A DNA stretch of 64,000 nucleotides, from NCBI RefSeq assembly GCF_003014695.1, contig NZ_PYAS01000001.1, positions 791,879-855,878 on the forward strand, in the 5' to 3' direction. The first letter of the stretch is position 1. Each line of letters starts with the position of its first letter. The position numbers and the translations under genes are program-made. Shown in pieces: positions 23,659-32,041 of the stretch. Under the pieces are notes generated by a model. It was not told the origin of the DNA and searched no databases. It saw only the letters and a program-made list of their open reading frames with translations. The stretch comes from Dyadobacter jiangsuensis (GTDB lineage Bacteria; Bacteroidota; Bacteroidia; Cytophagales; Spirosomataceae).

Positions 23659-25209
23659 ATGAATTTCAAGAACACACAACGCTGGCTATGCCTGCTGGCG
23701 ACGCATTGCCTGATGATCAGCGCTATCGCGCAGAAGTCCGCGCCAGTGAGGTTCACGGTCGCTATGCCCGAGCCGGCCAATCACACATTTCACGTCACGA
23801 TGGACTGGCAAGCCGGTGGAGCCGATAGTACCCGACTCAAACTCCCGGATTGGCAACCGGGCTATTACCAGTTGATGGACTACGCTTCGAACATCGATAA
23901 GCTGGTAGTAAAGGATGGAAACGGCAACGTGCTCCCCTGGGTAAAATCGGGCAAAAACGGATGGACGATCTCCACGAAGGGGGCGCATAACCTGCGTGCA
24001 GAGTATGACGTGAAAACCACACGCAAGTTTGTAGCAACCAGTTACCTGGATGAGGAGCATGCTTACCTGACGCCCGTAAGTTTATTCATGTATGAAGCGG
24101 GTAAACTCAAAACCCCATCAGAAGTGACGATTAAGCCATTCGGTGGCTGGAACCGGGTTGCTACCGGACTTGATTCTGTACCTGGAAAGGCATTCACTTA
24201 CCTCGCCCCGGATTTTGACATACTATATGATAGTCCGTTGCTTGTCGGTAACCTTGAAGAACTGCCTTCATTTAAGGTCAAGGGTATCCCGCACCGTTTT
24301 ATTGGTTATAAACTGGGGGATTTTGATAGAGTTAAGCTGATGTCGGATGTTCAGAAGATCGTCGAAAATGCGTCGGGCCTCATTGGTGATATTCCTTACA
24401 AGCATTACACCTTTATCGCCATTGGCCCGGGGCAGGGAGGGATTGAGCATTTGAACTCGACTACGATCAGTTTCAGCGGTGACCAGCTCAATTCCCGCGG
24501 ATGGAATGGCATGCTGGGCTTTATCACGCACGAGTATTTTCACCATTACAATGTCAAACGCATTCGCCCCATCGAACTCGGACCATTCGACTACGACAAG
24601 GGCAGCAAAACCAATATGCTGTGGGTTTCGGAAGGGCTGACCGTCTACTACGAACCGCTCATTATGCGCGCAGCAGGCCTTATGGGCGAACAGGAGTTTC
24701 TTGATTTTTTCAAAAAGCAGATTGCCAATGTGGAAACAAAGCCCGGCCGCCTATTTCAAACCCTCGCGCAAGCCAGCGCCGAAACCTGGTCCGACGGCCC
24801 GTTCGGCCGCACCGGTGACGCTGTGAATAAAACCATTTCATACTACCAGAAAGGCCCCGTGGTTGGGCTGCTCTTCGACCTCGCCATCCGCCACGAAACC
24901 AAAAACAAGCGCTCGCTCGACGATGTAATGCGGAAGTTATACCAGGATTTTTACATTAAAAAGAGCCGGGGATTCACAGAAGAAGAACTACGATCGACGA
25001 TCGAGTCGGTTGCAGGTACGAAGCTGGATGAGCTATTCAGCTACATTTATACCACCGCCGAGCCGGATTATAAGAAGTACCTCGGTTACGCCGGGCTGGA
25101 AATCGACGTGACGACGGAGAAGCATTACGGGACGTTTGAGATTACGAAAAAGCCGTCGCCAAGTGCTTTGGAAAGGGAGATATTCAGGAGTTGGGGTCGG
25201 GGGGAGTAG
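23659..25209 (+). CDS. M61 family glycyl aminopeptidase-like, missing C-terminal PDZ domain
   Basis: 516 residues with a signal peptide (CLLATHCLMISAIAQ). The N-terminal beta domain (PDWQPGYYQLMDYASNI) is followed by a thermolysin-like domain: zinc motif HEYFHHYNVKR at about residue 291 and the third-ligand region WVSEGLTVYYE near 325. Family members run on to a PDZ domain and about 600 residues. Here the sequence reaches the PDZ entry (YLGYAGLEID) and then runs into FEITKKPSPSALEREIFRSWGRGE and stops, overlapping by 26 bp the convergent small gene at 25184. The catalytic domain looks intact. Confidence 0.85.
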   Translation: MNFKNTQRWLCLLATHCLMISAIAQKSAPVRFTVAMPEPANHTFHVTMDWQAGGADSTRLKLPDWQPGYYQLMDYASNIDKLVVKDGNGNVLPWVKSGKNGWTISTKGAHNLRAEYDVKTTRKFVATSYLDEEHAYLTPVSLFMYEAGKLKTPSEVTIKPFGGWNRVATGLDSVPGKAFTYLAPDFDILYDSPLLVGNLEELPSFKVKGIPHRFIGYKLGDFDRVKLMSDVQKIVENASGLIGDIPYKHYTFIAIGPGQGGIEHLNSTTISFSGDQLNSRGWNGMLGFITHEYFHHYNVKRIRPIELGPFDYDKGSKTNMLWVSEGLTVYYEPLIMRAAGLMGEQEFLDFFKKQIANVETKPGRLFQTLAQASAETWSDGPFGRTGDAVNKTISYYQKGPVVGLLFDLAIRHETKNKRSLDDVMRKLYQDFYIKKSRGFTEEELRSTIESVAGTKLDELFSYIYTTAEPDYKKYLGYAGLEIDVTTEKHYGTFEITKKPSPSALEREIFRSWGRGE

Positions 25210-25369
25210 TATCATCAATCTGATTCCTCAGTGCGATCAGAGGCGCCAATATCTTTCTGGCCTTTTCCAGTTTCTCAGGAAAATGCACTTTACCTTCGAG
25301 GTGACTCATGTCTTTAATAATCATTCTGCCGTTTTGATTATCAGATTTATTGTTTTCAGTTCTAGCCAT
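25184..25369 (-). CDS. Small charged protein, partner of the DUF6934 gene
   Basis: 61 residues, highly charged (MARTENNKSDNQNGRMIIKD), with a helix-like KVHFPEKLEKARKILAPLIAL and a polar tail. I recognise no named domain. AAGGAACT lies at Shine-Dalgarno distance from ATG 25369. It overlaps the 3' end of the DUF6934 gene by 49 bp in another frame, so the two are translationally linked. Size, charge and overlap resemble an antitoxin or accessory subunit; this is inference only. Confidence 0.6.
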   Translation of the reverse strand: MARTENNKSDNQNGRMIIKDMSHLEGKVHFPEKLEKARKILAPLIALRNQIDDTTPPDPNS

Positions 25370-25827
25370 AGTTCCTTGCGGTTTTCTATTCTGGTTAACA
25401 GGAATACTTCATAATCTTTTTCTTTGTTAAACTCTTCCCAATAGTTTGACCGACAATATCCAAAAATAACAAATCGCTCCCGAATTTCACGTAAATGGCG
25501 AGTGATACTCATGCGATAGAGTCGAGTTCTGGATCTTGTGCTTCCCGTTGCGAGTACCGCGGCTTTGGGATATCGATCGGTAAATTCGTAGACTGTGGCC
25601 GCCACGGTAGCCAACACTTTGACGCTGTCTCCGTTATTCGATACAATCATGTCGTCATATAGTACTTCCGATTCGCTGGCATCCCCAAAACCGAGGTTGT
25701 AAATGTCATTAGCGTCAACAGGTACATATTCCACCAACTTCCTAATACGACCTTTCGGGCCTTCGCTTACAAATTCAAATATTGTTTTCGAGGCATTGGT
25801 ATAGTGGTCGTATCTCGGTAAATGCAT
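25321..25827 (-). CDS. DUF6934 family protein
   Basis: 168 residues, soluble, no signal peptide. Family features I recognise: N-terminal FEFVSEGPKGRIRKLVEY, central YNLGFGDASESEVLYDD, VSNNGDSVKVLATVAATVYEFTDRYP, and TGSTRSRTRLYRMSITRHL with a WEEFNKEKDYEVFLL end. Function is unknown; the family is, as far as I know, restricted to Bacteroidota and typically seen next to a very small gene. It forms a two-gene unit with the 61-residue protein. The module sits exactly where the M61 gene has lost its end, so it may have been inserted. Confidence 0.75.
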   Translation of the reverse strand: MHLPRYDHYTNASKTIFEFVSEGPKGRIRKLVEYVPVDANDIYNLGFGDASESEVLYDDMIVSNNGDSVKVLATVAATVYEFTDRYPKAAVLATGSTRSRTRLYRMSITRHLREIRERFVIFGYCRSNYWEEFNKEKDYEVFLLTRIENRKELWLELKTINLIIKTAE

Positions 25828-25853
25828 GGGGTACTAGTGTGAAGTGATGAAAA

Positions 25854-25897
25854 GGGTTAGCTAAGCGGTCCAAAAGATATTCAAATTTAGCTAACCC
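25854..25897 (-). terminator. Hairpin after the M24 aminopeptidase gene
   Basis: GGGTTAGCTAA (25854-25864) pairs perfectly with TTAGCTAACCC (25887-25897) over a 22-nt loop. On the minus strand the stem is followed by TTTTC, 12 bp beyond the stop at 25909. Confidence 0.55.
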
Positions 25898-25908
25898 CTG
25901 AATCAATT

Positions 25909-27294
25909 TCACCCCCGCAACGCCTCCACAGCGTTCACACTTTTCGCCAGTTCCTTCCCGAGAATCCTGTTACCATTCTCGGTGATCAAAAGGTTGTCCT
26001 CAATGCGAATGCCCGTGAAATCGCGGAAAAGTTCCAGCTTTTCATAGTCAATGAATTGCCCGAGTTTGTTCTCTGCTTTCCAGCGGTCGATGAGGGTGGG
26101 GATGAGGTAGAGCCCTGGTTCGACGGTGATGACGAAGCCGGGTTCGAGGGCGCGGCCCAGGCGGAGCGATTTCCAACCGAAGGTGGTGCCTTTTTTCAGG
26201 TCGTCGGTGTAGCCGACGTATTGCTCGCCCAGGTTTTCCATGTCGTGCACGTCCAGGCCCATCATGTGGCCAAGGCCGCATTGGAAGAAAAGGGTATGCA
26301 CGTCGTGTTCGATGGCTTCCGCGACGTCACCTTTAACAACGCCCATCTGCTTCATGCCTTCCACCAGCTTGGTGGAAGCGAGTTTGTGAATGTCGTTGAA
26401 CAAAACTCCCGGCTTACAGGCTGCAATGGCCGCTTCCTGCGCGTTGAGGACTATCTCATACATTTCTTTCTGAATGCTCGTAAATGCCTTGCCAACGGGA
26501 ATGGTCCGCGTGAGGTCGCCGCAGTAATGCATGGCCGTTTCGGCTCCGGCGTCGCATAAGGCCATCTGGCCGTCACGCAGCGCGAGGTCGCGGGCGTGGG
26601 TGTGCAGGATTTCGCCGTTGACGGTCAGGATCACAGGGTAGGAGATGTCGCCGCCTCGCGCGATGGCCATGCTTTGCAGCTTGCCGGCAATTTCCTTCTC
26701 GGTCATGCCCGCACGTGTATCGCGCATGAAGGACAAATGCATGTCGACAGAAGTATCCACGGCCTTTTCTAGCTCGATAACTTCTTCTTCCGTTTTATAG
26801 GAACGCATTGAAACCACCGCTTTAATGAGGCTCACGGAAGCCTTTTGCGCCGCCTCGGATGGATTGATGTGCAGCCATTCCTGCAATTTCAGGTAATGTT
26901 CGCCGCGGTAAGGAGGCAGGAAATGAATGGTTTGACCTTTCGATAATGCATCTTTCAGGAAGCTGCCCACGGCCGCTGCCGGTTTTACTTGGCTTACACT
27001 CACTTTGGCGGCTTTTTCAGCGAGGGCTTCCTTCGGGCCGGTCCACACGATGTCGTCGATGGTGAGCTCGTCGCCGAAAATGATTTCACGGTCGTTGTCG
27101 AGGTCGATCACGGCGGTCAAAGACGCCTGGTCGATGCCGAAATAGTAGAGGAATGTGCTGTCCTGACGGAATGGATATACGTTGTCGCGGTAGTTCATGC
27201 CGCTTTCCTCGTTGCCGAGGAGCAGGATCAGACCATTGCCGAGTTTGGATTGAAGCGTTTGTCTGCGGTTTAAGTATGTTGATTTAGAAAACAT
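25909..27294 (-). CDS. pepP: M24B aminopeptidase P (Xaa-Pro aminopeptidase)
   Basis: 461 residues from ATG 27294 (MFSKSTYLNRRQTLQSKLGNG), no signal peptide; removes N-terminal residues before proline in the cytoplasm. An N-terminal creatinase-like domain (YPFRQDSTFLYYFGID) precedes the pita-bread catalytic domain. Metal ligands are visible in order: Asp in LCDAGAE, Asp in YCGDLTRT, His in CGLGHMMGLDVHD, Glu in TVEPGLYL and Glu in IRIEDN. It follows SusD by 105 bp on the same strand but behind a terminator-like hairpin, so it is probably transcribed separately. Confidence 0.93.
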   Translation of the reverse strand: MFSKSTYLNRRQTLQSKLGNGLILLLGNEESGMNYRDNVYPFRQDSTFLYYFGIDQASLTAVIDLDNDREIIFGDELTIDDIVWTGPKEALAEKAAKVSVSQVKPAAAVGSFLKDALSKGQTIHFLPPYRGEHYLKLQEWLHINPSEAAQKASVSLIKAVVSMRSYKTEEEVIELEKAVDTSVDMHLSFMRDTRAGMTEKEIAGKLQSMAIARGGDISYPVILTVNGEILHTHARDLALRDGQMALCDAGAETAMHYCGDLTRTIPVGKAFTSIQKEMYEIVLNAQEAAIAACKPGVLFNDIHKLASTKLVEGMKQMGVVKGDVAEAIEHDVHTLFFQCGLGHMMGLDVHDMENLGEQYVGYTDDLKKGTTFGWKSLRLGRALEPGFVITVEPGLYLIPTLIDRWKAENKLGQFIDYEKLELFRDFTGIRIEDNLLITENGNRILGKELAKSVNAVEALRG

Positions 27295-27321
27295 GGAATA
27301 AAATGGTTTTGGAATACAATT

Positions 27322-27367
27322 AAAAAATTTGCCCACCGGAGCAAATATAATTCGTCCGGTGAGCAAA
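27322..27367 (-). terminator. Terminator after SusD (minus strand)
   Basis: TTTGCCCACCGGA (27328-27340) and TCCGGTGAGCAAA (27355-27367) pair with one mismatch. On the minus strand the stem is followed by a run of six T (27327-27322). The loop also contains TATATTTG on the minus strand, a possible -7 box for the M24 gene. Confidence 0.65.
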
Positions 27368-27399
27368 TAGGAACTACCTAACCCAAATTAATAAATGTA

Positions 27400-28983
27400 T
27401 CAGTAACCCAGGTTCTGTTTCAGATTGGGGTTTTTGTCGAGTTCGTTCTGCGGGATCGGGAAGAGCGCGCGCTGGACCGTCTGCGGGCGGTGGTTGAACC
27501 ATTTCTTGGTTTCATACGCCCCAAATCGGATCAAATCCTGGCGACGGTGCGCTTCGGCGGCGAATTCCCAGCCCAGCTCGTCGAGGAACCGGCCGAACTG
27601 AATGTCGTCACCTCCCTGCCGCTCGGTAATCGCGCCATCCACTGCCTGGATCCCGTAATTGTATTTACTTCCTTTCGCGAGATCGGCGGCTGTGACGGTA
27701 GCTTTCTCGGGTGCGCCCTTGAATGCACGCTGGCGTACCTGCGTCACAAGCTCCGCCGCCTCGGCCGCTTTGCCGGTGCGCAGCAATGCTTCCGCCTTGA
27801 TCATCAGTACATCGGCATAGCGCAGGAATGGAAAATCGTTATCCAGACTGCCCGTTGCATTAGGTTTGATTTTGTACTTACCAATGCGGTAGCCATCCGA
27901 AGATCCCGTTTTCTCCATGCTTGGAACCGCTTTGTTATAGGTAATCACTACCGCGCCGGTTGCAGCGCTTTTCTGCGGGCCCATGATCCACGTGTCGGCC
28001 AGGCGGCTGTCGGCGGCGTCATAGGTATCGATAAACTGGGGAACGGCACAGTTTCCTCCCCAGGGGCCGGCATTCATCGGGTATACGGAGCGACTCAGCG
28101 GGTCGAGGGTTTTCATGTGGATCTGGTTGCCGGTTCCGTAAATCTCGTCGTAAGGAATGGCAAAAATGATTTCCTTGGAATTGAAGTTAGTCCATGTGAA
28201 AACGTCAGAATAATTTGCATCCAGTACATATTTGCTGCTCTTGATCACATCGTCGGCTTCCTGGATCGCCTTCGCCCATTCGGGTGTGCCCGTGTAGACC
28301 TGCGCATTGAGGTAAATTTTTGCCAGAAGCGTTTTGGCCCCCCATTTGTTCATCTGGCCGTAGGTAGTGGCGGCGTTTTCGCTCAGGTTCGGGAGCGATT
28401 CCGTCAGTTCTTTTACCACAAAGGCATAAACCTCCTTTCGCGTGCTCTGCTTGGGAAGGGTAACGTCCTTGAAGTCGGTTACAATAGGCACGTTGCCATG
28501 ATTGTCCAGCAAAAGGTAATAGGCAAAAGCACGCACGGCGCGGAGCTCGGCTACTGTCGCTTCCTTTCCGTTGGCAATGGGCAAATCGCCTTCTGCGATC
28601 TGGGACAGCACGCGGTTCACGGTGGTAATGCTGGCAAATGCCTGGCGCCAGGCGTTTTCGGGTTGCCATTGCAGGGCCGTCCAGGTGTGCTGGTGCATGC
28701 GTCGGTAAGTTCCGCCATCGTCCCAGCCATTAGGACGTACGGGTGTGATGATCGCATCGGCGGCTTCTTCCTGCAAATCGAAATAGCCCTGCCAGCCGAG
28801 CATCAGCGAGCGCAACGACGAATACACCGGTGCTACAATGGCCGGAAGGTCCTTTTCGGTAGGCTGGTAACTGCTTCCAAGCACTTCGGAATACACTTGC
28901 TCGTCGAGGTCGGTGCAGGAGTAGAGCGGAGCCCCGGCGAGTAATGCGGCCAGGATCGCGTATTTTATATTTTTGTTTTTCAT
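27400..28983 (-). CDS. SusD/RagB family nutrient-binding lipoprotein
   Basis: 527 residues with a lipoprotein signal (AILAALLAGAPLYSC, lipid-Cys23). SusD features: N-terminal SSYQPTEKDLPAIVAPVYSSLRSLM helices, TPR-like region (TVAELRAVRAFAYYLLLDNHGNVPI), DVLMIKAEALLRTGKAAEAAELV and the C-terminal RRQDLIRFGAYE...RALFPIPQNEL...NLKQNLGY. It caps the SusC channel on the cell surface and captures the oligomer. It starts 20 bp after SusC ends and is co-transcribed. The substrate is not evident; the locus has no glycoside hydrolase. Confidence 0.94.
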   Translation of the reverse strand: MKNKNIKYAILAALLAGAPLYSCTDLDEQVYSEVLGSSYQPTEKDLPAIVAPVYSSLRSLMLGWQGYFDLQEEAADAIITPVRPNGWDDGGTYRRMHQHTWTALQWQPENAWRQAFASITTVNRVLSQIAEGDLPIANGKEATVAELRAVRAFAYYLLLDNHGNVPIVTDFKDVTLPKQSTRKEVYAFVVKELTESLPNLSENAATTYGQMNKWGAKTLLAKIYLNAQVYTGTPEWAKAIQEADDVIKSSKYVLDANYSDVFTWTNFNSKEIIFAIPYDEIYGTGNQIHMKTLDPLSRSVYPMNAGPWGGNCAVPQFIDTYDAADSRLADTWIMGPQKSAATGAVVITYNKAVPSMEKTGSSDGYRIGKYKIKPNATGSLDNDFPFLRYADVLMIKAEALLRTGKAAEAAELVTQVRQRAFKGAPEKATVTAADLAKGSKYNYGIQAVDGAITERQGGDDIQFGRFLDELGWEFAAEAHRRQDLIRFGAYETKKWFNHRPQTVQRALFPIPQNELDKNPNLKQNLGY

Positions 28984-29003
28984 TAGTTCAAAAATTTTGA
29001 GGA

Positions 29004-32003
29004 TCAGAATGTTACGCTCAGTCCGGCTGTGAATGTCCGGGTGGTGGGGTACTTGTCGCGGTAGTCGCTACCCGGTGAGAATCCGGTGAAGCTCACGCCC
29101 TCAGGGTCGATACCGGTGTAGCCGGTAATGGTCGCCAGGTTAAGTCCCGACACGAAAATGCGTGCGTTTTTAATGCCTTTGATCGTGTTGGCAGGCAGGG
29201 TGTAGCCCAGGGTCACGTTGTCGATCTTCCAGTAATCACCTTTTTCGATGTAATGCGACACATACACAAGGTCGGTATTGAGCACTTTGCCGTCGATCGG
29301 ATCATAAGCTGTTTTAAGCATATTGTAAGCCTTGTTGCGCGGGTTGTTGTAGAACATGCTCTGGAAGTTCAGGATGTCGAAACCAAATGCGCCGCGCATA
29401 TTCACAGCCAGGTCGAACTGCTTGTAGCGGATGTTGTTGTTCCAGCCCACAATGTGTTTTGGAATACCATTACCATAATACTGGCGGTCTTCCGGCGTAG
29501 CGTCGGCAATAGGGATCACCTCGCCATCCTTGTTTTCGATGAGCCAGGCACCTTTTTCGTCCACGCCTACGCTTTTCCAGACGAAGAAACGGCCGATCGG
29601 TTCGCCTACTTTCACGCGGTGTGTGCTCATCTGGATAGGCTCGCCCGTGTAGCCCGCGTCGAAGAAGTCGTTCGCTGCCTGGAACTGCTCGTTCGAAAGG
29701 CTCACGAGCTTGTTGCGGTTGGTGGAGTAGGTGAATCCGGTATTCCACTGGAAATCTCCGGTTTGGACAGGCACGATATTCAACAGTACCTCAACCCCCT
29801 TGTTCTGCATTACCCCTGCATTGATGAACATACTGCCCGTCAGATAAGGCGGAACCGGAACCGGGAAATTGTAAAGCAGGTCTTTCACCTTGCGGCTGTA
29901 AAAATCGATCGATCCGTTAATGCGGTTTTTCATGAAACCGAAATCCACACCGGCATTGTATTCCTCTTTCTTCTCCCAACGCAGGTCGGGGTTGAAGTTA
30001 CGCGCCGGAACAAAGCCCGGAACCCATTTACCACCGATGAATGCGCCCTGGCCACGATCGAAGTTGTAGCTGATCTGCGACATATACGGACTGTTCGCGA
30101 TCGTACCTGTTACCCCGATACCTGCACGAAGTTTGATATCCGAAGCCGCACCGAGGCCGCCCATGAAGTTTTCCTTACTAATGCGCCAGCCGATGGACGC
30201 CGCCGGGAATGTACCCCACTGGTTGTTCACCCCAAACCGTGACGAGCCCTCGCGGCGAACGCTGGCCATGAACAGGTATTTGTCGTTGAGGCTGTAGGTC
30301 AAACGGCCGAAGAAACCGGCGAGTTGCCATTTGTTTTTGGTACTGCTCATACCGGCCTGGCCTTTCTGCAATGCGCCTCCCGCGCCGAGGTTATTCCAGT
30401 CGTAGGCGTCGGTCGGGAAATCCCAGTTGTTGGCGGCGAATGCCTCGTAGGTTGCATCCTGCCAGCTATACCCGCCGAGTAATGAGAAGCGGTGTTTGCC
30501 GATGGTCTTGGAATAATTTCCGGTGAATTCGAGCAGGTTCTCGTTGTTAGCGTAAGTGTTGCGGAATGCAGTCGCATTCTGGTTGCTCAGGCGGGTAGCC
30601 GTGTGGTTAAATGTGGTGGAGCCGCCTTCCAGGTTGCTGTTCTGAACATTCGACACGAGCAACTTGAAGTTCAGATCGTCGATCGGCGCGTAATCGAGGC
30701 TACCGGCCATCCGCATTTCTTTGAACGAGCTTTCGAAATTCGATTCGTTGAGCAGCGAAACGGGGTTTTCATAAAAATAGCCATCGCGCTCCTGCCATTT
30801 GCCATCATCGGTCCGCACGCGGTCGGTCGGGTTGCGGATAATGGCCTGGCGATAAGCGTAGCCGTAGGCGGCATCGTCGTTCGCCGGGCTCACCGCGCCA
30901 TTCGACCGGGTAATGCGGTTGATGATCTGTAAGTTGGTTTTCAGTTTGTTGTTGAACATGGAATGATTCAGATCCGCGCGACCGGTGAACCGGTTTTGCC
31001 CCGATCTCAGGAATATCCCTTCCCAGTTGCGGTAGTTGATCGAGCCGGTAAGGTTGGTAGTGCTGTTTCCTCCAAAAAACGTGAGGTTATGGTTGTGGCT
31101 CACCGGTTTCTGCATAATCTCCGAAAGCCAGTCGGTATTGCCGCCGTAGTCGGTGTAAGCGATGCCTTCCTTGATTTTCTGACGGTAATCGTCGCCGGTC
31201 AGCAGCTCGGGACGGCGTGCGATGGTCTGGATATTTACATAATTGGAATACTCGATGGTCGAACGCGAAGCGCCGCGATTTTTGCGCGTCGTGATCAAAA
31301 TCACCCCGCCGGTAGCACGTGTACCGTAGATCGCCGCCGCCGAGCCGTCTTTCAGCACGTCCACGGATTCGATATCTTCCGGTGCCACGGTATTCAACCC
31401 GCCGGGGATACCATCGATCAGGATCAGCGGGTTGGCTGTTCCTTCAATGGAGTTGATACCCCGCAAATTGATCTGCGTGTTGGAGGTAGGGGAGCCGCTG
31501 GGCGTGGTAATGCGTAAGCCGGCCACTTTGCCCTGCACGAGCTGCGCCGCGTCGCGCACGGTTCCCTGGATAAAGTCCTCGCGCTTGATACTCGCCACGG
31601 AGCTGGTAATATCCCCCTTTTTCTGCGTACCGTACCCGATCACCACCACTTCCTGCAACTGTTTCTGGTCGGGCGCCAGTTCCACATTGAACTCGCTCTG
31701 GTTGCCCACGGCCACTTCCTGGCTCACATAGCCGATATAGCTCAGGATCAGCGTTGCGCCCTCGGGCACTTCCAGCTTGAACTTCCCGTCCGTATCGGTG
31801 GCGGTACCCACGGTATTTTTCCCTTTCACGATGATGGTCACACCGGGCAGCGGGTTCTTGTCCTCGGCGGACACCACTTTGCCGGAAATCTGTCGGTCGG
31901 CGGCGAGCGCCAGGGCATTTTCAGTGAGGAAACAGGCCACCGCGGCCGCGATAAGGCAAAAGCGGTGCAGTTCCCGGATCAGGCGGGATAATGGTCTTTT
32001 CAT
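29004..32003 (-). CDS. SusC/RagA family TonB-linked outer membrane protein
   Basis: 999 residues. Signal peptide 1-35, carboxypeptidase-regulatory-like domain (ISGKVVSAEDKNPLPGVTII), TonB-box region LQEVVVIGYGTQKKGDITSS, plug (GLRITTPSGSPTSNTQINL, ANPLILIDGIPGGLN, DVLKDGSAAAIYGTRA) and a 22-strand barrel ending TFTAGLSVTF. It imports oligomers with the downstream SusD. It starts 38 bp after the ThuA-fusion gene, so ThuA-fusion, SusC and SusD form one operon. Confidence 0.95.
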   Translation of the reverse strand: MKRPLSRLIRELHRFCLIAAAVACFLTENALALAADRQISGKVVSAEDKNPLPGVTIIVKGKNTVGTATDTDGKFKLEVPEGATLILSYIGYVSQEVAVGNQSEFNVELAPDQKQLQEVVVIGYGTQKKGDITSSVASIKREDFIQGTVRDAAQLVQGKVAGLRITTPSGSPTSNTQINLRGINSIEGTANPLILIDGIPGGLNTVAPEDIESVDVLKDGSAAAIYGTRATGGVILITTRKNRGASRSTIEYSNYVNIQTIARRPELLTGDDYRQKIKEGIAYTDYGGNTDWLSEIMQKPVSHNHNLTFFGGNSTTNLTGSINYRNWEGIFLRSGQNRFTGRADLNHSMFNNKLKTNLQIINRITRSNGAVSPANDDAAYGYAYRQAIIRNPTDRVRTDDGKWQERDGYFYENPVSLLNESNFESSFKEMRMAGSLDYAPIDDLNFKLLVSNVQNSNLEGGSTTFNHTATRLSNQNATAFRNTYANNENLLEFTGNYSKTIGKHRFSLLGGYSWQDATYEAFAANNWDFPTDAYDWNNLGAGGALQKGQAGMSSTKNKWQLAGFFGRLTYSLNDKYLFMASVRREGSSRFGVNNQWGTFPAASIGWRISKENFMGGLGAASDIKLRAGIGVTGTIANSPYMSQISYNFDRGQGAFIGGKWVPGFVPARNFNPDLRWEKKEEYNAGVDFGFMKNRINGSIDFYSRKVKDLLYNFPVPVPPYLTGSMFINAGVMQNKGVEVLLNIVPVQTGDFQWNTGFTYSTNRNKLVSLSNEQFQAANDFFDAGYTGEPIQMSTHRVKVGEPIGRFFVWKSVGVDEKGAWLIENKDGEVIPIADATPEDRQYYGNGIPKHIVGWNNNIRYKQFDLAVNMRGAFGFDILNFQSMFYNNPRNKAYNMLKTAYDPIDGKVLNTDLVYVSHYIEKGDYWKIDNVTLGYTLPANTIKGIKNARIFVSGLNLATITGYTGIDPEGVSFTGFSPGSDYRDKYPTTRTFTAGLSVTF

Positions 32004-32041
32004 ACAATTGGAGTTAGATGGTTAAACTTATTTGAGGGTAC

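Noticed and set aside
27490..28944. 484-residue plus-strand ORF
   Set aside because: Antisense to the SusD gene (27400-28983), whose product has a lipoprotein signal and full family motifs; the antisense frame has no domain and reflects GC-rich codon use.
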